Part shown: in pieces, positions 21,277 to 31,900 of the stretch
How positions within the stretch are numbered: position 1 is the first letter of the stretch
How the letters are laid out: the number at the start of each line of letters is the position of its first letter
Origin: Rhynchopus sp. YZ270_cl-10
Taxonomy: Eukaryota > Euglenozoa > Diplonemea > Diplonemida > Diplonemidae
Direction of reading: 5' to 3'
Length of the DNA: 64,000 nucleotides
NCBI GenBank assembly: GCA_964035575.1
Contig: OZ037865.1
Location: 1,054,001-1,118,000, forward strand
Notes under the pieces: generated by a model
Seen by the model: the letters and a program-made list of their open reading frames with translations, nothing else
The model's database searches: none
What the model was told of the DNA's origin: nothing
Program-made: the position numbers and the translations under genes

Positions 21277-21354
21277 GCAAAAAAAAAAAAAATGTGAACA
21301 GGAACTATCGGGAGATGGTTGTCGATGCAGCTTGCAGAAAAACAAAATATAGTA

Positions 21355-21406
21355 TAGTGGAGTTCATCCTCGGGTGTCTACACTAATACAACCAAGTTTT
21401 CAACGA
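21355..21406 (+). repeat. Module M5 copy
   Basis: TAGTGGAGTTCATCCTCGGG, TGTCTACACTAATACAACCA, AGTTTTCAACG then an A-rich run. Confidence 0.7.
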
Positions 21407-22071
21407 AACAAAAAAAAAGCCTCTCCATCCAGATTAAAAGGAAAGTGGGGACTGAAACCACACTATTCCGCGTGTCTTCAAAAAAAACAAAAAACAAAAA
21501 CAAAAAAAAGAATGATCGTCGATACAACAAAAAAACAAACAAAAAAAAACAACAACAAAAAAAAACAACAACAAAAAAAGGTAACCAGCAAATACATTAA
21601 GATATGGCCGCAAACAATTCGTTTGCTGCGAAATCAATCAGTCTTTCCCAGGGTGCGATTTTGGGATCTTATTATCAGAATTAGGTGTGACGCTGGGAAA
21701 GGCTGAAATCAAAAAAAAAAAAAAAGACAAAAACAAAACAAAACAAAAAAGAAGAAAAAAAAACTGCCGGAAGAAAAAAAAATTCACCCCCCCATAAAAA
21801 TCTCCCTCCACACCTATATTCTCAAAAACGAGATATCGGTTTTAGCTCAGTGAGAGGAAGGGGGGGTATTTTCTTTTTTTCCCCTTTTTTAAAAAATTGA
21901 AGTACCAAAAAAGCAAAAAAAAAGAAGAAGGCACAAAAACCTTAAATTAAAACACCCTAAAAAAAAAGTTCATTCAAATTTACCCTAATATTTGGGTGTT
22001 TTGACCCCCATCCAAAAATCCATATTGTTCTGAAACCCCTTCACCCCCATTTCCACAGCATCTTATACACA

Positions 22072-24156
22072 ATGCGTTGTCTGGACGGTGCACTATCGTT
22101 AGATGGGACACTGGACGCTCATGCTCGCCGGATGCGAATGTTGTTCCTTGTGGTGGGCTGTGTGGCGTTATTTATTCAGATGAATTCTGGTGTTGCGTTG
22201 TTCATGGATCCACGTGGTCAATACATTTCTTGCATGTCGCACGGTGCTATTGCTCTTGCATCCTTTTCCGCTGTCATGCTCATCCTATGCAGATGCAAGC
22301 TGACCACACACAGAATCGTGTTTATTCTCTACGTCGAAGCACTTTCAATCATAGGCATGGACTTCACGATACGCGCCAGAGGTGGCTCTTTGTGGCCAGT
22401 GCTCGTGCTCATTATTGATATCCTTCTTGTGATGCAGGTGCCCACACGCTACAGCATGAACGTTGTCTGTGTCACGCTTGTTTACTTCTTTGCGATGTGT
22501 CTCGAAGAGGTGTTCAGGTTTGGTATCCTCGACATTCCCGGTGTCATGCCGCAGGAGGTCAGACGCGAGGTCATGGTCGAAAAGATGAGCTGCACAGATT
22601 TACCCTGTCCTGCTGATGAGGCGATTTTCTCCCAGATTGCTGCTGGTACGGTGTTCGTGATAGACTTCATCGCAACGCGGGGCTTTGCGCGTGGTCTCCT
22701 GAAGGAGCAGGCATCAATGGAGCGGACGATCAACACTGTGCAGGAGATTGCGTCGTTGCTGGCTGGCTATGACGTGGAGCGGGTGACGGAGCTGCTGGAG
22801 GCGCATGAGGGTGAGCTGCCTGAGGAGATGACAGCGGCATTGAGGGGGTTGGAGAAGAACCTGCGGAAGTACCGTCCGTACCTCCCTGCTGCGCTGTTTG
22901 AGGTGGATGAGGGCGGTGTGCAGCAGCCGACTGTGGCACCGCCTGGGCTTGACAGCGAGACAGCAACGATTGTGTTCACAGACATCCGTGCGTCGACGTC
23001 GATCTGGGAGATTGCACCTGAGGGGATGCGTGCTGGACTGCAGATCCACAACGCTGTGATGCGTGAGGTGATGCGGATGTGTGGTGGGTACGAGGTGAAG
23101 ACCATTGGCGACGCATTCATGATTGCCTTTGCATCCACTTGCGACGGTGTGGCGTTTGGGTTGCGTGTGCAGGAGTGTCTGTTTGAAGCAGACTGGCCTG
23201 CGTCTCTGCTTGAGGATGCACCCATCTGTTCTCGTCAGGGGTCGCTGTGGGGTGGTCTGACTGTGCGCATTGGTGTGAACACTGGCCCTGTGACTGTGGA
23301 GCAGAATACACTGACGGGACGGACAGACTACTTCGGACATACAGTGAACGTTGCATCACGCCTTGAGAGCACATGCACACCTGGTGCTGTAGCTTTGCCC
23401 TCTGACCTGTGGACGTCTGTGTCTGAGTCGTGCAGTGCTGTTGTTGGTGTGTCAGAGGCAGTTCACTTGAAGGGTGTGTCAGGGAGCATGTTGATGTGCT
23501 GTGTGTGGCCTGTCTCACTTGGGGGACGAAGGGAGACACCACTATGCGGATCTTCGCCATGTCAAAAGCTAGAAAGTAATCAAACGTTGTCCTCGGGAGC
23601 TTCTATCACACGCGAGCTCTCGCAGCCGCTGTTAACACACTCGGTCGGCCAGGTCTCCAGCACTGTGGGAGTTGCACAGCTTGCAGTGGGTGACGTGGGG
23701 CACCCTTCAGCGCTCCCACAAATGAGCTCTAGACTCACGACACTGACGATCGCACTGCAGCAGAGTGGAGGGAGTTTGGTGACGCTGCTTGGGAACTGTG
23801 TCTGTGTTGGGTGGAACGTGTCGCGTTCTGCACCTGCACACATGGAGAACGCGATACGGTTTGTGCAGCGGATGTCTATCAAGTCCACACTGAACGGGGC
23901 TGGGCTTGCAAGCGGCCTTGTGCAGCACGGAGATGTTGGTGCACGGAGCCAACGCTTTGTGACTGTGATGGGGGATGTTGTGCGTCGGAGTTGGGCGCTG
24001 TGCGAGGAAGCTGTGCGTGACGGGGTCGTGTGTCTGTACGAGCCTCCTGAAGGGACAACACTGCCGTCTGAACTTGAAGACGTTCTTGTGCAGCATAAGG
24101 GGTCTAGCTACAGAGTCGTTCAGTCAGACAACCAAGGACGGGGTAATGTGGGTTAG
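22072..24156 (+). CDS. Membrane adenylate cyclase with degenerate second domain
   Basis: Single exon, 694 residues; likely makes cAMP at a membrane. Start chosen at the ATG 13 nt after an acceptor-like TTTCCACAG. About five or six hydrophobic segments fill residues 20-225. The class III catalytic domain spans about 295-480: FTDIRAST (first metal Asp), VKTIGDAFM (second Asp; the Lys is the adenine-selecting residue), VRIGVNTGPV, and TDYFGHTVNVASRLE with the substrate-selecting Asp and the transition-state Asn and Arg. Lys plus Asp favour ATP over GTP. Residues about 555-685 look like a second cyclase fold (GLASGLVQHGDVGARSQRF, VTVMGD) in which the catalytic residues are missing, so it may act as a pseudo-domain partner or regulator. 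The preceding linker may form coiled coil. Confidence 0.9.
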   Translation: MRCLDGALSLDGTLDAHARRMRMLFLVVGCVALFIQMNSGVALFMDPRGQYISCMSHGAIALASFSAVMLILCRCKLTTHRIVFILYVEALSIIGMDFTIRARGGSLWPVLVLIIDILLVMQVPTRYSMNVVCVTLVYFFAMCLEEVFRFGILDIPGVMPQEVRREVMVEKMSCTDLPCPADEAIFSQIAAGTVFVIDFIATRGFARGLLKEQASMERTINTVQEIASLLAGYDVERVTELLEAHEGELPEEMTAALRGLEKNLRKYRPYLPAALFEVDEGGVQQPTVAPPGLDSETATIVFTDIRASTSIWEIAPEGMRAGLQIHNAVMREVMRMCGGYEVKTIGDAFMIAFASTCDGVAFGLRVQECLFEADWPASLLEDAPICSRQGSLWGGLTVRIGVNTGPVTVEQNTLTGRTDYFGHTVNVASRLESTCTPGAVALPSDLWTSVSESCSAVVGVSEAVHLKGVSGSMLMCCVWPVSLGGRRETPLCGSSPCQKLESNQTLSSGASITRELSQPLLTHSVGQVSSTVGVAQLAVGDVGHPSALPQMSSRLTTLTIALQQSGGSLVTLLGNCVCVGWNVSRSAPAHMENAIRFVQRMSIKSTLNGAGLASGLVQHGDVGARSQRFVTVMGDVVRRSWALCEEAVRDGVVCLYEPPEGTTLPSELEDVLVQHKGSSYRVVQSDNQGRGNVG

Positions 24157-24498
24157 CGCATCGCGTACTGTGGGTTCAGGTTCGCGGTGAGTGAACAAGC
24201 TAACCGAGATTGTACAGTCCCCTTCTGCCCCCAGAAGCGATGTAGCCACAAGAGACCCCCTCCCTTATAACATCTCGCGGTGTGCGCTCATCTGTGGGGA
24301 AAACTTACGCTTTCTCCCTCACGTAGTAACCATCACAAGTTAGGCTGAGCTGACGTGGAGGATGCACTAGCAGCGTCTGGCTGGGGCTGGGGTCTGGTTG
24401 GGAGGAAGGAGCCGTGGGAAGTGGGTCAGCAGCATCATGGTTCAGCGTCGCGATCACCTTCATCAACTTCCATTAAATCTTCGAGGCCTTCTTTATTT

Positions 24499-24598
24499 AT
24501 GGAGAAAGGACTGCATGGTTGGGGTCTACCCGGTACACCCGGTCATGCACCAAAGGTACACTGTTCGCGAGCGGGCTGTTGTATTTCGAGTCAAATTA
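24499..24598 (+). repeat. Module M2 copy
   Basis: GGACTGCATGGTTGGGGTC, CCGGTACACCCGGTCATGC, AAGGTACACTGTTCGCGAGC, TGTATTTCGAGTCAA. Confidence 0.65.
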
Positions 24599-24793
24599 TT
24601 TTTAAGTGGCCGGGGCATTGGCAACTTGGGTTTGATGAGCAGCAAGGATTGTGCAGGTCTGAGCGGGGTTGGCTTTTACAAGCCTTGCCTCTGTTTTGTA
24701 GGTGGGGTGTTTCTTGTTGAGGTGAGCGGGGTTCCAAAAAAAAAAATACCTAACCAAAAGCCCCCACAAAATAAAATACCCACACCCCTCATT

Positions 24794-24876
24794 GGTTATT
24801 CGCACAGTACGCTACTCATGCACCAAAGGTACACTGTCACGAGAGGGCTCCTGTATTTCAAGTCAACTTTTTTCCC
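24794..24876 (+). repeat. Module M2, 5' end diverged
   Basis: CTCATGCACCAAAGGTACAC, TGTCACGAGAGGGC, CTGTATTTCAAGTCAACTTT. It ends 70 bp before the next gene's start, just upstream of its acceptor. Confidence 0.65.
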
Positions 24877-24946
24877 CCACCCACACACCCGCTGCCAACC
24901 ACTTTTTTCCCCAGATAAATCACAACACACAACAACACCTTTCACC

Positions 24947-25807
24947 ATGCAAACCCTCCGCATGCTCGCTGTGATGTGCTCCTTGGCATTGGTTGTTGCA
25001 GTGGACGAGGCTTGCGTCGCATCTATCATCCAGTCTGTTGCCGACATTGCGACCACCGCTGAGGAGATCAGCGAGGTGGCGAAGGTCTGCAAGAACGCGA
25101 CCCAGGTGGAATGCCTTGCGAACGTTCGTACTGCCTCCACTGCGTGCGCTGCGCTGGTTGACCAGGGGACACGCACCGTCTCGACCTGCGATGACAAAGT
25201 CAGTGGAGCATGCACTGCAGACGTCAACTCCGTTGCCCTCAGCCTCAGCCAGGCTGCCAATGGAATCACTCTCGCCATCACCGACTGCGCCAACGGCGAG
25301 ACCAAAAACACCGGAGACTGCGTCATCGACGTTCTGGACACCGCAACGTTCCTCTCCGAGGCGGGGCTGCAGATCTACCACGCTACCCTCTCTTGCAAAG
25401 CAGGCGGTGCGAACACCACTGCATGTGTCCCGGATGTGCTCGCGACGATTGCAAAGTCGCGCGGTGCGATGCGTGACATTAAGTCTTCTGTGATTGCCTG
25501 CAAAGGGAAGAGCGGCTGCACCGATGCCATCCTCACTGCGATCAACTCTGTCGGCATCACCGCGCAGTACGGAGAGAAGGCAGCAGAGTCCTGCGGTGCG
25601 ATCGAAAAGGCGGGTTGTGTTGCAGATGTGACCGACTCCGTCAGTCTGCTCCTGGAAAGCGCGGGGGCCATCAAGGATGCGTACACACACTGCCAGAACG
25701 GGATCTTCAAAATTGAATGCCTTACCCGTCTCGAGGCGGTTGCCAGTGAAGTTTCCCGCGCCGTCATGGATGTTGTTAAAGCAACCTCTGCATGCCGTAA
25801 GTTCTAA
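24947..25807 (+). CDS. Secreted Cys-rich helical-repeat protein, function unknown
   Basis: 286 residues, one exon. The open frame extends upstream to 24398 but that part is M2 repeat; the ATG at 24947 follows a TTTTTTCCCCAG acceptor and opens a signal peptide (MQTLRMLAVMCSLALVVAV, about 19 residues). The mature part is about six or seven degenerate units of roughly 40 residues, each Ala/Ser/Val-rich and probably two helices, with paired Cys (patterns such as C-x6-C and CVxDV, CTADV, CVIDV, CVADV between units). Two possible N-glycosylation sites (NATQ, NTTA). There is no membrane anchor or retention signal. Regular Cys spacing suggests disulphide-stapled helical hairpins at the cell surface or outside it. 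I do not recognise the family. Confidence 0.82.
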   Translation: MQTLRMLAVMCSLALVVAVDEACVASIIQSVADIATTAEEISEVAKVCKNATQVECLANVRTASTACAALVDQGTRTVSTCDDKVSGACTADVNSVALSLSQAANGITLAITDCANGETKNTGDCVIDVLDTATFLSEAGLQIYHATLSCKAGGANTTACVPDVLATIAKSRGAMRDIKSSVIACKGKSGCTDAILTAINSVGITAQYGEKAAESCGAIEKAGCVADVTDSVSLLLESAGAIKDAYTHCQNGIFKIECLTRLEAVASEVSRAVMDVVKATSACRKF

Positions 25808-26167
25808 TTATTTGGAAAAAAAAAAAACAAAAAAAAAAAAACATAAGAGGAGTTATCATGCATAGACAGGTTCTGTAAGCATGGCTCGCTAGATGAGTGT
25901 AGGGGGGTGTTCATCTGTTAAGTGTTTATTTTTCTTTGTTTTCTATTATAACGCTTGAATGTAGGGTTTTGTAGTGTACTCCCCTGCTTTTGTGTGTGTG
26001 TGTGTTGCGGTTTTTTATTCTTGTTTCGTGTGGCGTTATTTGCTTCAAAAAAGAAAAATTCTTTTGAGGGGGAAAAGGAGTTCTTCCCCTTCCCCCATGA
26101 CACCCTCATCAGCCATACCCACAAAGGGGGGTTTTGAGAAAGGGTTAATTTCACTTCATTTTTTTTT

Positions 26168-26275
26168 GGGGCAAGGACAGTCTGGTACCCCCAAATGTGT
26201 GTTTTGGATAGTTCAGAAACAAAGGTTTCGATAAAGACAGTTCAGAACCACAGTGGTACCAGACTGTCCTTGCCC
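26168..26275. mobile_element. Small palindromic MITE
   Basis: GGGCAAGGACAGTCTGGTACC and its inverse GGTACCAGACTGTCCTTGCCC bound 108 bp; the inner GATAGTTCAGAA and GACAGTTCAGAA also recur. No clear target duplication. Confidence 0.65.
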
Positions 26276-26317
26276 TCCCCCCCTTTTTTTAATTATTCTC
26301 TAAAACATCTTGTACTT

Positions 26318-26355
26318 TCCGTTCTTTGAATTGAAAGTATATGAAGCTAATTTTT
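26318..26355 (+). repeat. Module M9 copy
   Basis: TACTTTCCGTTCTTTGAATT then GAAAGTATATGAAGCTAATT. Confidence 0.45.
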
Positions 26356-26356
26356 T

Positions 26357-26392
26357 AAAAGATGACAAACAAGCGAAGGCTATCATGTTTAC
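26357..26392 (+). repeat. Degenerate M1
   Basis: AAAAGATGACAAACAAGCGA, AGGCTATCATGTTTACC; GATGA and TATCATGTT remnants pair weakly. Confidence 0.35.
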
Positions 26393-26491
26393 CATTTTTC
26401 CTATTTATCTTTTTTTTTGGAAGATGTTACTTTCTCTTTAGGGGTTGGTACCTTTTTTTTTTTTTTTTTGGGATTCAATTTTTAATTTTAT

Positions 26492-26536
26492 TAGATGACC
26501 AAGAATGAGAGGCTTGGAGTCATCTTATAACTTTTC
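26492..26536 (+). repeat. Module M1 with compensatory arm change
   Basis: AGATGACCAAGAATGAGAGG then CTTGGAGTCATCTTATAAC. GATGAC-CAAG pairs with CTTGG-GTCATC, whereas the consensus uses CTAAGC and GCTTAG. Confidence 0.7.
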
Positions 26537-26610
26537 TTTGATTTTAGATGCAGTGTTGTCGGTTAGGTGAGGCATCTGCTCTATCAATTTCTCTTTCATT
26601 CGACGCTGGT

Positions 26611-26692
26611 GGACAAAACTCCATCTTTCGATTGAAAATAATATCTTAATCATTCTTCAAGGTGACCAACCCCTGTCTGAGGACCATCTTTC
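26611..26692 (+). repeat. M9 3' part followed by M1
   Basis: AAAACTCCATCTTTCGATTG, AAAATAATATCTTAATCATT, then AAGGTGACCAACCCCTGTCT, GAGGACCATCTTTCC. The first part matches 59120-59158. Confidence 0.5.
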
Positions 26693-26967
26693 CATAGCCT
26701 TTCTTTTTTTTAAGCACCGTCCGCCTGCATTTTGCGGTGTGGACTGCTCCTCCCCTTGCTCTTTTTCTTTTTTTTTGTGTTCCCTTCCCTTTTCCTTCTG
26801 ACTGCTGTTCCCACCCGAACAAATGAACAGAGGCACTTGCAAAAGGAAGGTACATTGCCTTTGACTTAAATTTTCAATTTTATTTTTTTTTTTTTTGATA
26901 TGGTCTTTTTTTTGTCTCACACACTCTCTTAGAATGTGAGACACCGCCGAATTCTGAATCACAATAC

Positions 26968-27081
26968 ACGACGGTGAAGTAAATGACTTGACTTGTAGTT
27001 TTTCTTTGTGGTTTTACCGTTGTAGACCAACAGTGAATTCACAAAGTAAAACCAGAAGTCAAGCCATTTACATACCGTCGT
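26968..27081. mobile_element. Small inverted-repeat element
   Basis: ACGACGGTGAAGTAAATGAC at one end and CATTTACATACCGTCGT at the other; inner CTTGACTT, TTTCTTTGTG and CACAAAG, AAGTCAAG continue the palindrome over 114 bp. Confidence 0.6.
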
Positions 27082-27225
27082 ACAGATACAAGCCATTTCT
27101 CTCAAAATGGTGTCAGAATTATGCACAACCACCTGCTACCCCTTTTTCTTTCGGGCAACAAACGGATGGTTTTTTATCGTTTAAACGCTGTGGCCAAGGT
27201 GCGGCACTCATCAACCTACATATTC

Positions 27226-27260
27226 CAGATGGCTAAGCACAGAGGCTCAGTTATATCTTC
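27226..27260 (+). repeat. Module M1 copy
   Basis: CAGATGGCTAAGCACAGAGG then CTCAGTTATATCTTC. GGCTAAGC arm against GCTCAGTT shows partial pairing. Confidence 0.5.
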
Positions 27261-27930
27261 TTTTTTTTGTTTTTTCAACCCGATCCCCTAAGGCCCTGTT
27301 TCTTTACCCTTTTTCATGCCGTGAGCATTTCTCAAAAAAAAGGATCACGCATCAAAAACACACCCCACTATTTTTTCAATACAAAAACCTCGACTGCCAC
27401 ATAGAGTCTCCTATAGTATTCCCCTCAACACTACAGGGAAACTGTCGCTTACTTTGAGTGCAACAACCCCTCTGTGTAAAACAACAAGAACACATGGTTA
27501 GAGGCACTACCAGGGTCAAAACCATGCACCATACACCAAATCCGCCTTCTTTAGGCAATCGTAAAAAAGGCTTCAAACTAAAGGGGGAGTGGACCTATTA
27601 TACCGCCTTAAATTTCGGATTTTTCGGATTTTTTTTAACTTTTTTAAATATTTTTGAGCTATTATACCACCACTATACCGCCACTATACCACCACTATAC
27701 CACTACTTTACTACCAGTATACCACGACGACTCCTCCACTCCCCCCACTCGGCCCCCAAATCTGCCCTCTCCAACCAAGCCTCCTACCTGTTTTGCCAAC
27801 AGACCTTTTGTTCCGCCCAAATTAGCGACTCAGGGAGAGGTCCCCAACCGGACGCTACAACACACAGGATTCATGTCCCTGTTCGCAATGATCCCCTTCA
27901 TCTGGCTGATGACTGGTAGCGGGAGTAGCA

Positions 27931-28048
27931 CATATCACCACAAAATGGATGTAAGACTGCATGGTTGGGGTCCACCGGTACAGCCGGTCATGTACCAAGG
28001 TACACTGTCACGAGAGGGTTGTTGTATTACAAGTCCACTTTGTTTAGC
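27931..28048 (+). repeat. Module M2, full-length, inside a transposon
   Basis: CACCACAAAATGGATGTAAG, ACTGCATGGTTGGGGTCCAC, AAGGTACACTGTCACGAGAG, TATTACAAGTCCACTTT. It sits inside the 27581-28899 element, so it was either captured or inserted later. Confidence 0.7.
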
Positions 28049-28327
28049 ACACCAATCCCGAAGCAGACCATCGAGACGTTGATGAGGAGGACTAGAACCG
28101 GATAGATTACCCATACTGGAGTAAAAAGTGGACCCCCACCATGGCCAGGACCGTGGCTGCCACGGTGTGGCAGGTGCCTGCCACGTTGACGAGGAGAAAT
28201 CGCGGCAGCGTGGTTGCCACACCCCCTGCCACACCTCGACGTGGCTGCCACGTGTGGCAGCCACGCTCCGAGCCATGCCCCCACCACTCACCCACCCATT
28301 TTTAAAAAAAATCTCAGATTTTTTTTA

Positions 28328-28812
28328 CTGGGGGGGGCCGAATAGTGGACCCCCCCTGAATAGTAGACCCCCCTTGAATAGTAGACCCCCCCTGGGAATT
28401 CTGGGTTTTTTTAAATTTTTTTTCCTTTGAATAGTGGACCCCCCCTGAGAAATTCTGGGGAAAAATTTTTTTTTCCGCTGAATAGTGGACCCCCCCCCAG
28501 GTTTTCGTTTTTTTTGACTTTTTGCGGAAGTCACGGAAAAATTTTAGAGGGGATCAACTACAAATTTCAAATTGATTTTTCTTTCTTTGGATAGATTTTG
28601 TGACAAATCTTTCCAAAGAAGCAAAAATCAGTATATTTTGACACACCCTATCAGCCTCATCGACAGGAGGGTTTTAGTAAAAATACAGAAAAAAATTTTG
28701 GGGGGGTCTACTATTCAACTTGGAAAAAAAAAATTTTTTTCTGAGACCCCCGATTTATACCCGTCGGTTCGCCTAATAGTGGACCCGGGGTCTACTATTC
28801 GGCCCCCCCCAG
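28328..28812. mobile_element. Nested TA-flanked DNA element
   Basis: Ends CTGGGGGGGGCCGAATAGTG and CTATTCGGCCCCCCCCAG bound 485 bp, flanked by TA (28326-28327, 28813-28814). Left side has several GAATAGTGGACCCCCC direct repeats. A block at about 28588-28625 (GATTTTGTGACAAATC, AAAGAAGCAAAAATC) resembles the tandem unit of the piggyBac-like element at 47823. Confidence 0.75.
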
Positions 28813-28981
28813 TAATAAAAATTAAATTTAGCTCCAAAAAACGTGGACCTATTATACCGGTATAATAGGTCCACCGGTATAATAGGTCCACTCCCCCTTT
28901 ATTCACCCAACATATCCCCCCTCCCTCCCCTCCACACTAAGCCATACCCATACCCAGGAGCTGCGCCCCCCTCCTCCCACA

Positions 28982-31900
28982 ATGCCTGTCTCAGGAGGGC
29001 GGTCCGTGCATAATATGCGATCCCTTCCCATGCCGCAGCGCTGTACCAGTCTTTCTGTGTCGACACTCTCGGATGGTGAGGAGCGGGAGCGGGACCACGA
29101 CGCAACGCGCACAGAGCTCTTTCCTGCCGCACGCGTGCCCAAAGGACGTCGCAGCACACAGGACCTGCTCAGTGGGGTGTTCCAATCGCACCGCTCTGCA
29201 GGGGTCCGTATGCAGAAGGAATCCCTTCTCTCTCGTCCCCATGACCGAGCCCCTCCAGAGGAAGCCTTCGTGCCGCATACCCATACAGCGGTCACCCATG
29301 CCCATGAAGACCCGCGCTCGCATCTGAGTGTTGCAGACACCGTCAGCGCGTTGCCCGACTTTCAAACGCATTTTAACACAAACGAAACCACGCTAATAGA
29401 GCAGGACCTGCAGCTGGAGAAGGAGAAGAGTCTCCGCATGCTGCAGGAGTTGCGGCAGCAGAATGAAGTGGGGGTGAAGGTATCTCATGAGGTGGCCGCT
29501 CCGGTGAAGACGGTACGGATGGGTGAAGGGGGAGGGGGTCTGGAGCAGCTTCCGTCTAGCTTTATCCGTGGTGCGCAGCCGCCGAAGGTGAGGTCGCCTT
29601 CTGCACCTATGGCGCCGCCTGTGGGTGCGGCGTTCGCACCGGGGGGAGGGGGAGGGGGAGGAGGAGGAGGAGGAGGAGGAGGAGTGTCTGCGAATGTGTC
29701 AGTCTCGAATGTGAGTTCGTCGCTTGCGGTAGATCCGGTGAGTGTGGCGTCGATGGGTGTGGGTGGTGGAGGTGGAGGTGGAGCGGACGCAGTGCTGCCC
29801 GTGCAGCGTGCCGTGTCGCGTGTGGTGCCCAACCCCGTCTCCCCGCCACCCCCGCCAGCGACAGCACTAAGCTTCCCCTTCCCACCCCAAGCCTCCGAAG
29901 TGGACGAAACAGAGCAGCGGGCGAAGGAGATTCATCAGCAGAAAATGGCGTTGGAGAAAGAGGTATGGTGGTGTTTGGGAGATTTTTTGAATATCTGTTT
30001 TTTTCCAAAAAATTGTGGAAATCCACAGTGGCTGTGCGATAACGAATGTGAATCAAGGTGACTAAGCAGAGAGGCTTAGGGTCTTAAACTTCTTTTTTGT
30101 TTTTGTTCGTAACAACTTTATTGTCATTGGTTCTGTTCGCGACAAATCACAATCGCTGATTACAAACAATCGTCCGTTTCACAGCGAGAGGAGTGGAAGC
30201 AAGAGAGGTTGCGTCAAGAAGAGGATCTCCGCATGCGTCGTGAGGTTCTTGACATTGCGAGCAAGGGGCATGGGCATGGGCATGGGCCTGAGCATGAGCA
30301 GGGGGGCGATGCGCAGGGCGAGCGGCAAGGGGACGGGCATGTGGCGCTACCTCTGCAGCATGTGTTGCCGACGCAGACGCAAGCAGCCCAAGTTGTGCAC
30401 CAGGTTCAACCCCAGGTGCAGCAGGCGCACCCTCAGGTGCAAGGACATCAAATAGAACAGGTCCAATCAATCCAACTTCAAGTTCAACCCCAGGTTCAGC
30501 CCCAGGTTCAATCTCAGGTTCAAGCCCAAGTGCCACCCAAAAAGCCCCAACCCTACCCAGTCATGATCATCGACCCTCCCCGCCCACCAGCACAGCTCGT
30601 CCCAAAGCCCCAAGTGCGAATTCAAGAGCCAGAAGTGCAGGTATGTGTGAGTGTTGTTTTTTGAGTTGCTATGTAGCTGATGCAAAGGTGTTGTGAAGTG
30701 CCATTTAAGAACCTTAGAGGCTCTCCATTAGCTTTCTGACTGCCTCGTGCAAGATAGAAGCGGAACTCTACTATAGCCACTTAGGTGTCATAATGTCCCA
30801 AGATTGTTTGGAATGCTGTAAATAAACGAAGTGCCATTTAAGAACCCTTGCGGCTTTGTTTCTATCTTAGTTTGTTTCCTCTCGGGGATGAAAGCTTCGG
30901 GAAACACCTTTTCTCTAGCCATTTGGGTGTCATAATGTCCCGAGATTTTAGAAATAATAACTTCAGTTCCTGTCAACTCATAATCCACCTTTCAAAGTGC
31001 CATTTAAGAACCCTCACGGCTTTGTTTCTATCTTAGTTTTCCCCTTTGGGGAGAACTTTGGGAAACACCTTTTCTCTAGCCATTTGGGTGTCATAATGTC
31101 CCGAGACTCAGGCCTAGTTTTGCACCCCTGATTCCATCTGCTTTTCCCAACTTATACCTTTCGAAGTGCCATTTAAGAACCCTTGCGGCTTTGTTTCTAT
31201 CTTAGTTTGTTTCCTCTCGAGGATGAAAGCTTCGGGAAACACCTTTTCTCTAGCCATTTGGGTGTCATAATGTCCCGAGATTTTAGAAATAACAACTTCA
31301 GTTCCTGTCAAATCATAGTCCACCTTTCAAAGTGCCATTTAAGAACCCTCACGGCTTTGTTTCTATCTTAGCTTTTCCCCTTTGGGGAGAACTTTGGGAA
31401 ACACCTCTCTCTCTAGCCATTTGGGTGTCATAATGTCCCGAGATCCGATATTTCCATCACATGCACACCAATATTACCAACCCCCCCCCTCTATCACACT
31501 ACACCACCTACAAACCAACCTCCTCCTCCCCCTCCCCCTCCCCCCCTTCAGGAACCACGCCAGGACACCAAGAGCATCATGCACGAAGAGATCCGTCAGA
31601 TGCGGGAGCAGAACGCTGCTATCCTGCAGGAGGTGAGCTCTCGCCTCGAGATGAACATGGACAGCCTCGAGGGGCTGCGAGAGAAGGGCAACTTACGGGA
31701 GGGGGCTGCCACACCACGGACAGTACCACCCACCGCCACCATCTCTTCTTCCTCCTCCTCCTCCGATCCCATCGCCCGCCGCGAAGTGACCCTCATGAAA
31801 GAAGACCGCAGGACACAGCTGCCGCCAACCTCCCCTACCGCAGCACCCCCATCTATCGGTGCCATCCCGCCTCCCGATCGAACTGTTGTCGCAACCCACC

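Larger units (their letters stand above)
16648..22071. other. Gene-free spacer rich in modules
   Basis: AT-rich with long homopolymers; open frames are Lys/Phe/Asn-rich and unconvincing. It contains M1, M2, M4, M5, M6 and M8 copies plus one small palindromic element, listed separately. A GGTGAGTAxTTAGG motif occurs near 19332 and 21152. Confidence 0.6.
27581..28899. mobile_element. TA-flanked DNA element, non-autonomous
   Basis: Ends AAGGGGGAGTGGACCTATTA (continuing TACCG) and the inverse GGTCCACTCCCCCTT bound 1,319 bp with TA on both sides (27579-27580 and 28900-28901), consistent with a Tc1/mariner-like target. The right end doubles the TATAATAGGTCCACCGG motif. Inside are an M2 copy, a GTGGCTGCCAC palindrome-rich block (about 28139-28276) and the nested element at 28328. 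No transposase is evident. Confidence 0.75.
25808..28981. other. Spacer with small elements and a nested transposon
   Basis: No gene seen. Contains two small palindromic elements, M9 and M1 copies, and the TA-flanked element at 27581-28899. Frames inside 27654-28082 are Tyr/Thr/Pro-rich because of TATACCAC-type repeats. Confidence 0.6.

Noticed and set aside
27654-28082. 142-codon frame within the 27581 element as a transposase
   Set aside because: Tyr/Thr/Pro repeats come from TATACCAC reiterations and the frame runs into an M2 module; no catalytic motif.
28340-28500. Regular GAATAGTGGACCCCCC repeats as a CRISPR-like array
   Set aside because: Spacing and spacers do not fit; they are sub-terminal repeats of the 28328 DNA element in a eukaryotic genome.
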